A DNA stretch of 64,000 nucleotides from Chitinophagaceae bacterium (lineage in GTDB: Bacteria; Bacteroidota; Bacteroidia; Chitinophagales; Chitinophagaceae): contig SAIX01000012.1 of assembly GCA_004028765.1 (NCBI GenBank), positions 24,206 through 88,205 of the forward strand, in the 5' to 3' direction. The stretch's first letter is position 1, and each line of letters starts with the position of its first letter. The notes under the pieces were generated by a model that saw only the letters and a list, made by a program, of their open reading frames with translations, made no database searches and was not told the origin of the DNA. Of this stretch, positions 24,096 to 33,634 are shown one piece after another. The position numbers and the translations under genes are program-made.

Positions 24096-26506
24096 AAAAG
24101 TTATCAGAGAAAATTCCTTTATACAGTGTGGAAAATGATATGCTGCTCTCCAAAATAGGCGACATCACGGTGGCGTACACGATAACACTTCCTGAAATAT
24201 TCTCTCTCTCCAATGCTGAATATGAGGCCCTGCATCAAAGCTGGATCAAGGCCATCAAAATATTGCCAGCGGGATATATACTTCACAAACAGGATTGGTT
24301 TACCCAGGAAAGATTTCAAGGTGATTTTGAGCGAGAACATACGTTTCTATCGCATGCAAGTGAAAGGTTCTTTCATGAGCGACCCTATCTGTCACACCGT
24401 TGTTATTTGATGCTGACGATGCCTGCGCAGGAGAGGGTAGCCGTCAATTCTTATTCATCAACGCTCCTGCGCAAGCATTTGGTTCCCAAAGAAACGCTTG
24501 ACCCCGGGTTTGCAAAAACTTCTGAAAATGTTTGTTCTCAGTTCGTGCGCATTTTATCAGATGGCGGTCTGATAGCATGCGAACGATTACATAACGACGC
24601 TTTGGTGAAGTTGGTCAATGAATACCTTTTGCTGGATACAGATAATCTGCGACGTGACCTTGATTTTTCAGATGGGGTGCGAGTCGGTGAGAAATACTGT
24701 ACCATGTTTTCGTTTGCGCAAGCGGATGATCTTCCGGGGTTTTGCGGTCCCCGTATCGCTTACGAAAAATATTCGACCGCGACTACAAAGTTCCCCATTG
24801 GTTTTGTTTCGCCACTCTGCCAGCTCTTACCAGTGGATCATTTGTACCAGCAGTTTATCCGTATTGAAGACGGGCCTGCTGTCATGAAACGGTTAGAGAA
24901 GAAAAGATTGCGACTACAGTCTTTATCGGCCTATTCGCGGGACAACGCTTACGCGTGTGATGCGGTGAACCGATACCTGGAAGAGGCTATTGGGGAGCAA
25001 AGACAGCCGGTATCTGCGCATTTTCACTTGTTGGCGTGGACAGATGACGGCACCCGTATTCAAGAGGTGCGAAATGCTTGTAGCGCTGCCATAGCTTCCA
25101 TCGACGCAAACCCAAGAGTTGAAACTGTAGGTGCGCCACAGCTTTATTGGGCAGGCATTCCGGGCAACGCGGCGGATCTACCCTTGAATGAAACCTTCTT
25201 GACATTCTCCCAACAGGCAAGTTGTTTTATCAATACGGAGACAGGGTATCGTTCTACGGGTGTGGATTTTGGGGTACGCTTAGGGGATCGCGAGTCCGGA
25301 AGACCGCTCCTGGTTGATATTTCGGATGAGCCGATGAAAAGGGGCATCATCACTAACCGCAATAAATTTATCCTAAGTCCCTCTGGTGGTGGTAAGTCTT
25401 TTACGGTAAACCATCTAAAGCGCTCTTATTATGAGTTAAACGCGCATATCCTGATTGTGGACATAGGACATTCCTATCGCAGTCTCTGTCGGATGTTAGC
25501 CGGCTATTATTTTACCTATTCCGATGAGAAGCCCATGCGGTTTAATCCTTTTATTACTTCAGACGGAAAAGCACCAGACCAGGAGAAACAGGAAAGTATA
25601 AAGACGCTACTTGTTACGCTTTGGAAAAAAGACGATGAAAAATTTACGCGTAGCGAATATGTTGCTCTTTCAAATGCCATAACTCTTTATTACAATAAGC
25701 CCATTGGCGATAGATCTTTTGATAGTTTTTACGAGTTCCTGCAAACGGAATACGCAGAGATTGTCAGATCCGAGAATTTGAAGGATCGCGATTTTGACCT
25801 GACGAATTTCCTATATGTCCTGCGTCTGTATTACAGGGACGGACAGTATGGATTTCTCCTTAATGCAAAAGAAAATCTCGATTTACTGAATGAACGCTTT
25901 ATTGTTTTCGAGCTAGATACTATCAAAGACCATCCGATTTTACTACCCGTAGTTACGATCATCATCATGGAGGCGTTCATCGCCAAGATGCGTAAACTAA
26001 AGGGCATCCGGAAAATTATACTGATAGAGGAAGCATGGAAGGCTATCATGCAGGATACGATGGCGGAGTACATCAAATACCTGTATAAGACGGTAAGAAA
26101 ACATTTTGGTGAGGCCTATATCGTTACCCAGGATATCGATGACATTCTTTCTTCGTCGATCGTAAAACAAACCATCATCAATAACAGCGACTGTAAGATA
26201 CTTCTGGACCAGTCAAAATTCGAAAACCGGTTCGAGGAGGTCCACCGACTGCTAGGATTGACGGAAAAAGAAAAGGGATTGGTGCTTTCAATGAACAGGG
26301 CAAACGATCCGACGAAGAGATACAAAGAGGTTTTTATTTCCTTAGGCGGGCGCGTTTCAAAAGTGTACCGGGTGGAAGTGTCACCGGAAGAATACTATAC
26401 CTACACGACAGAAGAAAGAGAAAGGGTCAAAGTGGATGAGGCGATAAAAGTGTTCGGCGGAATAGAGGCTGCGATACAGTCGATCGTGGTAGAGAGTGGA
26501 AAATGA
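24092..26506 (+). CDS. traG: Conjugation ATPase TraG (VirB4-like)
   Basis: This 804-residue protein starts at GTG within the end of traF. Walker A is SPSGGGKS (429-436), and Walker B is IILIEEAWK, with glutamates at 646-647. A TraG/VirB4 N-terminal domain precedes them. It drives assembly of the type IV secretion apparatus at the inner membrane. TQDIDDILSSS and the LDQSKFENRF region after Walker B are typical of the family. The length matches Bacteroides TraG. Confidence 0.95.
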   Translation: MKKLSEKIPLYSVENDMLLSKIGDITVAYTITLPEIFSLSNAEYEALHQSWIKAIKILPAGYILHKQDWFTQERFQGDFEREHTFLSHASERFFHERPYLSHRCYLMLTMPAQERVAVNSYSSTLLRKHLVPKETLDPGFAKTSENVCSQFVRILSDGGLIACERLHNDALVKLVNEYLLLDTDNLRRDLDFSDGVRVGEKYCTMFSFAQADDLPGFCGPRIAYEKYSTATTKFPIGFVSPLCQLLPVDHLYQQFIRIEDGPAVMKRLEKKRLRLQSLSAYSRDNAYACDAVNRYLEEAIGEQRQPVSAHFHLLAWTDDGTRIQEVRNACSAAIASIDANPRVETVGAPQLYWAGIPGNAADLPLNETFLTFSQQASCFINTETGYRSTGVDFGVRLGDRESGRPLLVDISDEPMKRGIITNRNKFILSPSGGGKSFTVNHLKRSYYELNAHILIVDIGHSYRSLCRMLAGYYFTYSDEKPMRFNPFITSDGKAPDQEKQESIKTLLVTLWKKDDEKFTRSEYVALSNAITLYYNKPIGDRSFDSFYEFLQTEYAEIVRSENLKDRDFDLTNFLYVLRLYYRDGQYGFLLNAKENLDLLNERFIVFELDTIKDHPILLPVVTIIIMEAFIAKMRKLKGIRKIILIEEAWKAIMQDTMAEYIKYLYKTVRKHFGEAYIVTQDIDDILSSSIVKQTIINNSDCKILLDQSKFENRFEEVHRLLGLTEKEKGLVLSMNRANDPTKRYKEVFISLGGRVSKVYRVEVSPEEYYTYTTEERERVKVDEAIKVFGGIEAAIQSIVVESGK

Positions 26507-26530
26507 TTAATTAATAAAAAAATGTGAGTC

Positions 26531-27328
26531 ATGAATAAGTGGGTGTGGAATAAAAGTGTTTTATGGCAGGGGGACTGTCTTGAATTATTGCCGAAAGTAC
26601 AGGATCGATCGGTAGATATGGTGCTCTGTGATCTGCCGTATGGAACAACTTCTTGCAAATGGGATAAGAAAATCGACATTGTTCGGTTATGGGAACAGTA
26701 CCTGAGGGTGATTAAACCCAATGGTGCAATTATCCTTACAGCCAGTCAGCCGTTTACTACCGAGCTGATCAATAGCAACCCTAAGCTTTTTAAGTATGAG
26801 TGGATATGGGTCAAGAATACCTGTACGGGTTTTCAGATGTCCAAGACCCAGCCTTTAAAAAAGCATGAGAATGTTCTCGTGTTCTCAGAGGGAAAAATGA
26901 GTAGTTCAAAGGCCGGATTCTCTAAGAGAATGTTGTACTACCCTCAAGGGCTGGTGCGGATCGATAAAAAAGTTTCTAAACGCGCGAGTAAAGAAGATTG
27001 CATTATACATATCAAGCGATCCAGTAGCCATATACAGGAGTTCACCAACTATCCCATGTCGGTGCTTCATTTTAAAAAAGAGAATGGATTACACCCGACA
27101 CAAAAACCGGTTCCGCTCTTCGAGTACTTAATACAAACCTACTCGACCCCGGGTGGGGTGGTGCTTGACAATTGTTCAGGAAGCGGCACCACCGGTATTG
27201 CCTGCCTGAATACCAACCGTCGTTTTATCCTGATGGAGCAGGATAGTGCCTATGTGGAACGAACCGTTAAACGTATCCGCGAACATTTGAAAAGTATGAA
27301 GAAGAAGCAAGTAACAACATGCAAGTAA
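26531..27328 (+). CDS. Orphan DNA methyltransferase (beta class, adenine-N6 or cytosine-N4)
   Basis: The 265-residue protein has catalytic motif IV DLPYGTT (34-40) first and the SAM-binding motif I DNCSGSGTTGIAC near the C-terminus. That order is typical of beta-class amino-methyltransferases. No restriction enzyme is next to it. It sits inside the tra operon between traG and traI, overlapping traI by ten bases, so it is made with the transfer machinery. The likely purpose is to mark the element's DNA against restriction in a recipient, or to regulate it; both are inferred. Confidence 0.88.
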   Translation: MNKWVWNKSVLWQGDCLELLPKVQDRSVDMVLCDLPYGTTSCKWDKKIDIVRLWEQYLRVIKPNGAIILTASQPFTTELINSNPKLFKYEWIWVKNTCTGFQMSKTQPLKKHENVLVFSEGKMSSSKAGFSKRMLYYPQGLVRIDKKVSKRASKEDCIIHIKRSSSHIQEFTNYPMSVLHFKKENGLHPTQKPVPLFEYLIQTYSTPGGVVLDNCSGSGTTGIACLNTNRRFILMEQDSAYVERTVKRIREHLKSMKKKQVTTCK

Positions 27329-27930
27329 AAATACTGTTTGTGCTCTTGGTCTGCTGCACGTCAAAAGTTTGTGCGCAGTCTATCGATCCGGTATCGCTGT
27401 TAATAGGTAAGATAGTAAAAGCCCTTGATCTGCAGGTGCAGAAGCTACAGAACCAAACCCTTTCCTTACAGCAATTACAATTGGTGGCGGAGCATGAACT
27501 CTCAAAAACAAAGCTCGCGGAAATCGCCGATTGGCAACAAAGGCAGCAGGCTTTGTATGATGGTTATTTTAAAGAATTGCAAACAGTAAAGAACGCTGTC
27601 AAATCCCTTACTCAGATTCGACAAATTGTATCGATGCAGGCTGACGTGATTCGAGCGTACAAGAAAATTTCAGGCAGTTCAACCAACAAAGACCGCTTGC
27701 TCAGTCTAAGCCACGATATCCTTCAATCCTTGGAAGCCGTTACGAACAATGGACAAATGGCCATGAATGACGCAGCGCGTATAAAGGCAATTCTTAGAAA
27801 AAGAGATGCAATGGAAGAATGTCTTGCGCAAATGCTAGCGATCAACAAGGTACAACAACATGCGGCTATCGATTCCTTACAAAGACTGTCAGACTTTCAG
27901 TTACTAAAACGCTTAAACAACAAAAGATGA
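27319..27930 (+). CDS. traI: Conjugative transposon protein TraI
   Basis: The 203-residue protein has a signal peptide ending VCAQ (residue 20). It continues with the family's typical IVKALDLQVQKLQNQTLSLQ segment and a long helical coiled coil (about 30-190). TraI of Bacteroides elements is an exported transfer protein, not the relaxase of the same name in F-like plasmids. It overlaps the methyltransferase at its start and the next gene by four bases (ATGA). Confidence 0.82.
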   Translation: MQVKILFVLLVCCTSKVCAQSIDPVSLLIGKIVKALDLQVQKLQNQTLSLQQLQLVAEHELSKTKLAEIADWQQRQQALYDGYFKELQTVKNAVKSLTQIRQIVSMQADVIRAYKKISGSSTNKDRLLSLSHDILQSLEAVTNNGQMAMNDAARIKAILRKRDAMEECLAQMLAINKVQQHAAIDSLQRLSDFQLLKRLNNKR

Positions 27931-28547
27931 AAATTGGGCTGGTGTGGATCATGATATGCACCGCATATGTGCGAACCCATGCGCAAACGCAAGAGATGGA
28001 ACAGTTAAGGCTGGATCTGGAAAAACTAGCGCAGTTTAAGTTGATGCTCACCGAAATGAAGTCAGGGTATCAAACGATGCTCAGCGGATATAGTGCTTTG
28101 CGCGATATCGGTAAGACCAATTTTAACTTACATAAAGGGTTCCTGGATGGTTTACTGGCGGTAAATCCTTCAGTCGCTCGTCAGCCTGCAGTACAAAGAA
28201 TTTACGCGCATCAGAATAGAATAATAAGCGACAGTAAATCATGGATCACACGCTTAAGAAATACGCAGGTCTTTAAAGCGTCAGAGATAGCTGAAGTGGT
28301 AGCAGATTATTCAAACCTCATTTTGCTGCTGGAAGCAGATCGGGATCTTTTAGAAAAAGTACTCACCCCGGGAACCTACAGGATGAGTGACGCAGAACGA
28401 TCGGAGATTATTTCAACTATCGAGGTCTCGGTACAAAAGCATACTCAGAAGTTCAGCGAGTTGCAGGAACAATATAATCGACAGTTATCGCTTCGGTTAC
28501 AATCAAAAAAAGATGCGCAGGATATCAGACGCCTGGGTAAACAATAA
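27927..28547 (+). CDS. Exported coiled-coil protein of the tra operon (TerB-like annotation)
   Basis: The start at 27927 (MKIGLVWIMICTAYVRTHAQ) overlaps the traI stop as ATGA and gives a clean signal peptide and 206 residues; longer in-frame extensions lie inside traI. The mature protein is almost wholly helical. Homologues between traI and traJ in Bacteroidota elements are often labelled TerB or tellurite resistance, for which I see no motif. It probably works with TraI in the periplasm. Confidence 0.75.
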   Translation: MKIGLVWIMICTAYVRTHAQTQEMEQLRLDLEKLAQFKLMLTEMKSGYQTMLSGYSALRDIGKTNFNLHKGFLDGLLAVNPSVARQPAVQRIYAHQNRIISDSKSWITRLRNTQVFKASEIAEVVADYSNLILLLEADRDLLEKVLTPGTYRMSDAERSEIISTIEVSVQKHTQKFSELQEQYNRQLSLRLQSKKDAQDIRRLGKQ

Positions 28548-28559
28548 ACAGCAGCTATA

Positions 28560-29558
28560 ATGAAAAGAATGTATGTGTTGATTTTATTCTTACCGATTGG
28601 AGTGCATGCGCAAACCCTTTCCAATGGAACGTACATGCAATCGGTACTGGACCAGTTGTATAACGCGATGATGCCTATGTGCGGCCAGCTGATCGGTTCT
28701 GCCAGACTGATTGCAGGACTGGCTACGCTGTGCTATATCGGTATGCGGGTTTGGAAAAGTATTGCAGCAGCAGAACCATTGGATCTCTTCGGTTTGCTTC
28801 GCCCTTTTGTTATCGGGTTCTGTATTCTCATTTTCCCCTCCTTTATTACGCTGTTGAATGGGATACTGCAGCCCACCGTAGCAGCTACTTCCTACATGGT
28901 AAGGAACAGCAATACTGTGATGGAAAAATACCTGGCTGCCCAACAGGCATCAAATGGTGGGCTGGGCATGTTAAATCCGGCCAGTTGGATCAGGGCCGGA
29001 ATAAAAGAAATTCTGGAAGTCGTCTTTCAAACGGCGGCGCTGATCATCGATGTAATCAGAACCTTCTATTTAATAGTACTAGCGATCATCGGTCCTATTG
29101 TTTTTGCACTTTCCATTTTCGATGGCTTCCAGCATTTGCTTACTGTTTGGCTGGCGCGGTACATCAATGTATTTCTCTGGCTGCCGGTGGCCAATATTTT
29201 TGGCGCCATCATTGCCAAAGTCCAGGAGACCATGATTGCAAACGCGCCTGTGGACGATGCGCTACCGTATTCCACCACCAACTGGGCTTATATCGCATTT
29301 CTTTTGATTGGTGTCATTGGATATTTCACCGTTCCATCCGTGGCTAATTATATAGTGAATGCAGGTGGTGGCAATGCACTCTTGCATAAAGTAACCTCCA
29401 TGACCGTAGGTGCTGCAAAACAAACAGCTAGTGCGGTTACGACTGCCAGCACAGGAATGTCTGCCGATGCCTTTGGAAAAGGGGCAAATAAAATGACCCA
29501 GGGCATGAGCGAGTCTGGTGCATCGAACAATTACTTCAAAGAAAAAATAAAAGGGTAA
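28560..29558 (+). CDS. traJ: Conjugative transposon protein TraJ (VirB6-like)
   Basis: The 332-residue protein has a signal-like N-terminus (1-17, ending VHAQ). It continues with the LIAGLATLCYIGMRVWKSIA segment typical of TraJ. About six membrane helices follow (near 40-60, 75-100, 155-185, 192-215 and 235-258). TraJ is a polytopic inner-membrane channel component comparable to VirB6. The C-terminal ~60 residues are rich in A, T and S and non-membrane. It lies 12 bases after the TerB-like gene and three before traK. Confidence 0.92.
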   Translation: MKRMYVLILFLPIGVHAQTLSNGTYMQSVLDQLYNAMMPMCGQLIGSARLIAGLATLCYIGMRVWKSIAAAEPLDLFGLLRPFVIGFCILIFPSFITLLNGILQPTVAATSYMVRNSNTVMEKYLAAQQASNGGLGMLNPASWIRAGIKEILEVVFQTAALIIDVIRTFYLIVLAIIGPIVFALSIFDGFQHLLTVWLARYINVFLWLPVANIFGAIIAKVQETMIANAPVDDALPYSTTNWAYIAFLLIGVIGYFTVPSVANYIVNAGGGNALLHKVTSMTVGAAKQTASAVTTASTGMSADAFGKGANKMTQGMSESGASNNYFKEKIKG

Positions 29559-29561
29559 AGC

Positions 29562-30179
29562 ATGTTCGAGCCTACTAGAAATATAGACACTGCTTTTCGC
29601 TCGATGCGTATGGTCATGCTTACGGTGATCATCGCATGTCTGCTCATAAGTGCTTACGCGGTGTATAAAAATGGCAAGATCGCAGAGCGCATGCAGGACA
29701 GGGTGTATGTCCTGAACTCTGGAGTTGCCATGGAAGCGGTTGCGGGTACCAGGCGCGATAACTTGAGCGTAGAAGCAAAGGATCATGTGCGCCGGTTTCA
29801 TGAACTGTTCTTTTCACTCGATCCTGATGAAAAAGCGATTTCTAGTAATATCCGCCGCGCACTATACCTGGCAGATGCAACGGCTAAAAAACAGTACGAT
29901 GATTTGGTGGAAACTGGATATGTCTCGGGCATTATTTCAGGCAATATTAGTCAGCATATATCAGTAGATAGTGTTGCTGTGTCACTTAGCAGTGAGCCTT
30001 ATGCGTTTACATGTTATGCGACACTAAAGATCATACGCTCTTCGAGCATCGTCAGTCGAAGCCTGATTACGGCGGGCGTACTGCGAGTCGTATCTAGATC
30101 GGAGCATAATCCGCACGGGTTCCTGATTGAAAAATGGGAAGTGATAGAAAATAAGGATATCAAAATCGAGAACAGATGA
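29562..30179 (+). CDS. traK: Conjugative transposon protein TraK (VirB8-like)
   Basis: The protein has 205 residues. A short cytoplasmic start is followed by one membrane anchor (about 17-36) and a periplasmic domain with the VirB8-like pattern RRFHELFFSLDPDEKAI. It is a bitopic assembly factor of the secretion apparatus. Its stop overlaps the traM start by four bases (ATGA). traL, often found between traK and traM in other elements, is absent. Confidence 0.9.
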   Translation: MFEPTRNIDTAFRSMRMVMLTVIIACLLISAYAVYKNGKIAERMQDRVYVLNSGVAMEAVAGTRRDNLSVEAKDHVRRFHELFFSLDPDEKAISSNIRRALYLADATAKKQYDDLVETGYVSGIISGNISQHISVDSVAVSLSSEPYAFTCYATLKIIRSSSIVSRSLITAGVLRVVSRSEHNPHGFLIEKWEVIENKDIKIENR

Positions 30180-31270
30180 ATGAAAGGAATAAAAGACAGC
30201 TAAGGTTTTTATTGTTGCTACCGGTCATAGTCGTTCCATTTACTACTACACTGTTCTGGCTTCTGGGGGGCGGATCTAAGGAAGTATCTACCAAATCACA
30301 ACAAAGTGGTTTAAATACCAAATTACCGGGAGCAAACATTTCAAAAGATAGTGCCAAGGATAAGCTTTCTTTTTATGAGCAGGCTATTGCAGATTCCTTG
30401 CATAAAGAGTCAGTTGCCAGGAACGATCCCTTTTATCGCGAAAGCGAATCAAAGAGTCCGGAATCAAAAACAGAGGCAGATGAAAGAATAAAGGAGATAT
30501 ATAAAAGGAACCATGTCTATCAAAGCTACAACGAGCAGAAACCCCAATACGAGCCCGTCAGAGGGAGCCCAACTAGCACAGTTACTCAAATAGTAAGTGC
30601 CCAAGAAAAAGACCCAGAGATAGAGGCCATCAATCAGACGCTTGAGCAATTAAAAAGTCTACAGTCAACGCCGCAGCCTAAGGTCAACAAAACAAGCATA
30701 GCAACCAATACAGTCCAGGCAAAACAGGTGGACAGTGATGATGATAGTTTCTTCGGAAAAAAAGATTCAGGAAGGCTCAATAGATTTATAGACGACCGCA
30801 AAGAACCCTCAACAGGATTTTCTGCCATCATAGCCTATACACAAATTGTACAGTCGGGAATGCCGGTTAAGATGCAGTTGGAAAGAGCTATGAAATGTGG
30901 TACTACAATTATCCCGGTTGGGTATGAACTCACAGGTATCGCTGCGCTGGAAGGGGATCGTATGATGATTACAGTCTCCACGGTCCAGGTACAGGGTGAG
31001 ATTATCCCCGTGTCACTTGTAGTACATGATCTGGATGGACTCGAAGGAATATACGTGCCTGGCTCATTAAAGAGTGAAGTATTAAAGTCAACCGCAGAAC
31101 AAAGTCTTCAATCGGTCAACATACTAAGTCTTGACCCCACCGTGCAATCCCAATTGGCGGCAGCGGGCATAAGTGCCGCCAAAGGGTTACTCAGCAAAAA
31201 AGTAAAGGCTGTAAGAACCATCATCACCGCGGGATACAAGATCATCTTAAGAAACAAAAAAAACGAGTGA
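30176..31270 (+). CDS. traM: Conjugative transposon protein TraM (VirB10-like)
   Basis: The protein has 364 residues. A membrane anchor (about 9-28, FLLLLPVIVVPFTTTLFWLLGGG) is followed by a long hydrophilic stretch (35-215). The C-terminal globular domain (230-364) has the IPVGYELTGIAALEGDRMMITV segment of the family. TraM spans from inner to outer membrane with TraN. It starts inside the traK stop and ends one base before the traN start. Confidence 0.9.
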   Translation: MNERNKRQLRFLLLLPVIVVPFTTTLFWLLGGGSKEVSTKSQQSGLNTKLPGANISKDSAKDKLSFYEQAIADSLHKESVARNDPFYRESESKSPESKTEADERIKEIYKRNHVYQSYNEQKPQYEPVRGSPTSTVTQIVSAQEKDPEIEAINQTLEQLKSLQSTPQPKVNKTSIATNTVQAKQVDSDDDSFFGKKDSGRLNRFIDDRKEPSTGFSAIIAYTQIVQSGMPVKMQLERAMKCGTTIIPVGYELTGIAALEGDRMMITVSTVQVQGEIIPVSLVVHDLDGLEGIYVPGSLKSEVLKSTAEQSLQSVNILSLDPTVQSQLAAAGISAAKGLLSKKVKAVRTIITAGYKIILRNKKNE

Positions 31271-31271
31271 G

Positions 31272-32042
31272 ATGAGAGTTGTTGTAGTAATTATAATACT
31301 CTTTGCATGTGAGTGTGTATCCGCACAGGTGGAAATGCCAAGGGTATTTGCGGTCGGCGTTAACCGAACCACTAGTATCATTTTTCCCGCGAGCATCGTC
31401 TCGGTGGATCGGGGAAGTGAAAAAATAATCATTCAAAAGGCTACCAATTATATCCTTAAAGTAAAAGCGGAAAGCAATTTCTCCGACACCACCAGTTTAA
31501 CAGTCGTTACTTCTGACGGAAAGCTCTATCCGTTTCTGGTTCATTTTAATCTCTCGGCAGCAGCTCTCACTATTCAATTAGGTAGAGATGATGCAATCAA
31601 CCGTGATACAAGTTTAGATGTGCTGGATAGAGAGGTAAGAAGGTTTAACCAAAATCTTTTCGGCGTGTCATTCACCGAAGGAAAAGTGCGCCTTTCTTTA
31701 ACGGGTGTTTACTCAACCGGAGAACTCGTGCTGTGCAGGTTCAGGTTGGAAAATCATTCTTCTCTCTCATACGCAGTGGGTGGACTGCAGGTGGTGTCAA
31801 AGGAATCAAGTATTGCCCGACGGGCGTCCGCACAGGAGAGAAAAATCACTCCGGTGTTTTTCTTGCAACAGGAAATGGTAGTGCGCGAAAAGTCTGTCCA
31901 GGTATTTGTCATTTTTCTACCTAAGCCCACCCTTAATCTTTCCCGCAGTCTTGAATTCCGTCTGTCCGAAAAAGACGGCGAAAGAAACCTGGTACTGCAG
32001 GTCAGAAATAAGTTTTTGATCAAGGCAGTGTTGATACGATAA
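31272..32042 (+). CDS. traN: Conjugative transposon protein TraN (DUF4138, VirB9-like)
   Basis: The protein has 256 residues with a signal peptide (1-19, ending VSAQ). The mature N-terminus VGVNRTTSIIFPASIVSVDRG is the hallmark of DUF4138/TraN. Two beta domains follow. It forms the outer part of the secretion core with TraM. It is the last recognised transfer-apparatus gene in this direction. Confidence 0.93.
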   Translation: MRVVVVIIILFACECVSAQVEMPRVFAVGVNRTTSIIFPASIVSVDRGSEKIIIQKATNYILKVKAESNFSDTTSLTVVTSDGKLYPFLVHFNLSAAALTIQLGRDDAINRDTSLDVLDREVRRFNQNLFGVSFTEGKVRLSLTGVYSTGELVLCRFRLENHSSLSYAVGGLQVVSKESSIARRASAQERKITPVFFLQQEMVVREKSVQVFVIFLPKPTLNLSRSLEFRLSEKDGERNLVLQVRNKFLIKAVLIR

Positions 32043-32055
32043 AAATTTTGGAGAC

Positions 32056-33624
32056 ATGTATATACAGATAAGCGAACTGGCAGCCGTTGTCAGAGAAATG
32101 GAAGACCAGCTTCAGGACTTGAAGGTCTTTGTGTCGGTTGATAAAAGCTTGCAGATGATCTCGGTGCGCGATCTATATTTTTTTGAAACGGAAGATAAGG
32201 TTAATGCTTTCGAGGAATTCAACGAAAGCCGAGGCAAAGAGGTAATCACGCTTCTTCTTTTACACGCCTACGGATATATCGAAGCAAAGGCTTTTGAGGC
32301 TTTTTCTGGTGGGATAAGAAATGCCATATATGTCGACCTAAAAAGTCTAGCTGCTCAGAATGAAATTGAGGAAAGACTCGATATCCGTACAGAACTAGAG
32401 AGTGAAATGGAGGCCATGAAATGGAGCGATATAAAATATGAATACCGCAGAGTAGATGATAAAAAATTGCCTTTTGACGAGTTGATAAGTTTCAATCGGT
32501 TAGAATTTTTAATGGAGACACTTTCCGCGCATGCGCAGCTAAGTATTGAAAACAGGCAATGGGTAGAGGATATCACCAGACGATATTGGACTGGGTATCC
32601 TATGGAAAAAGAAATCCAACCGATCCTGGATGGCAGGTATGCCCAGATCAATCAACCAATTATTAGTAACCATAAAAATGAGAGTATGAATGTAGAGACT
32701 TTTGAGTACTTAAAAGAAAGAGTACGCTACACGGGCTTTGGGGAGGGTTTAAATAACCAACTGGAAAGAGGTTTAAAGGAAGGATTACCGGAGTTTACCG
32801 TCTACGGAAGTCATGAATTCGGTAAAGACAGGGTCGATATGGCCTTGCATTTTTCGCGTTCCAGTCGAGAGGGTAGCGAAAAATATTTTTTCAATCGCTA
32901 TGAAATCGCCTTAAAGGCCGAGGGAAGTGAATCCCGGCAAATGTTCTTTATCAACAACAAGGGTCAGAGTATAACGCTGCGGGAAGCCTATAATCTGATG
33001 AAGGGAAGAAGCGTTTTCAAAGAACTTACCCCAAAAGAAGGCGCGCGTTACAATGCATGGCTTAAGCTGGATTTTCAGAAAAGAGATGAGCATGGTAACG
33101 CGAAACTCCAAACCTTCAATGAGAATTATGGATTCGATTTAAAAGAAGCAGTTGGTCGTCTCCCGTTAAAAGAATTGAAGGAACCGGATAAGCTGGCAAA
33201 ACTCTTTGAACAGCTCCAGAAAGGCGATCTGGTTGAAGCTACACTGCTTCGCAAAGAAAATGGAGAAACCACTGAGCGAGAAGTTACTGTATTGATCACA
33301 GCCGATCCTAAATACAAGTCGATGCAAATGTTCGACATGGAAGGCAGAAAACTGCATGTGCCAGGCCCGAAACATGACACAAGGTATGGACAGGCGCCAG
33401 TAGATGAAAAGCGTATAGAGAATGGTACAGCAGTGCGGGTGGGGGAAGTGGCAAAACAGGTGGCGGATAACTTGCAAACATCTTCTGTTAAACCTGGTGA
33501 AGCGGAAGGGGGATCGAAACCTATCCATAAAAACCAGAATCTGTTACCGAAGCGTGTAAATAATCAAAGCAATCTGCTCCAGAAGAAAAAACAGAAAAAC
33601 AAAAAAGGCAGATCGATCTCATAA
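32056..33624 (+). CDS. ICE-conserved protein, DUF3945/DUF4099-like
   Basis: The 522-residue protein is soluble and charged, with a lysine-rich C-terminus (KKKQKNKKGRS). Residues ~205-410 contain the FFINNKGQSITLREAYNLMKGRSVFK and YNAWLKLDF segments, typical of DUF3945-type proteins. These are common near DNA-processing genes of Bacteroidota mobile elements and are often fused to topoisomerase or primase parts. The repeats near residues 380 and 440 (KLHVPGP) fit that family. No catalytic motif is seen. It starts 13 bases after traN, so it is expressed with the tra operon. Confidence 0.68.
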   Translation: MYIQISELAAVVREMEDQLQDLKVFVSVDKSLQMISVRDLYFFETEDKVNAFEEFNESRGKEVITLLLLHAYGYIEAKAFEAFSGGIRNAIYVDLKSLAAQNEIEERLDIRTELESEMEAMKWSDIKYEYRRVDDKKLPFDELISFNRLEFLMETLSAHAQLSIENRQWVEDITRRYWTGYPMEKEIQPILDGRYAQINQPIISNHKNESMNVETFEYLKERVRYTGFGEGLNNQLERGLKEGLPEFTVYGSHEFGKDRVDMALHFSRSSREGSEKYFFNRYEIALKAEGSESRQMFFINNKGQSITLREAYNLMKGRSVFKELTPKEGARYNAWLKLDFQKRDEHGNAKLQTFNENYGFDLKEAVGRLPLKELKEPDKLAKLFEQLQKGDLVEATLLRKENGETTEREVTVLITADPKYKSMQMFDMEGRKLHVPGPKHDTRYGQAPVDEKRIENGTAVRVGEVAKQVADNLQTSSVKPGEAEGGSKPIHKNQNLLPKRVNNQSNLLQKKKQKNKKGRSIS

Positions 33625-33634
33625 ACCACAAAGT

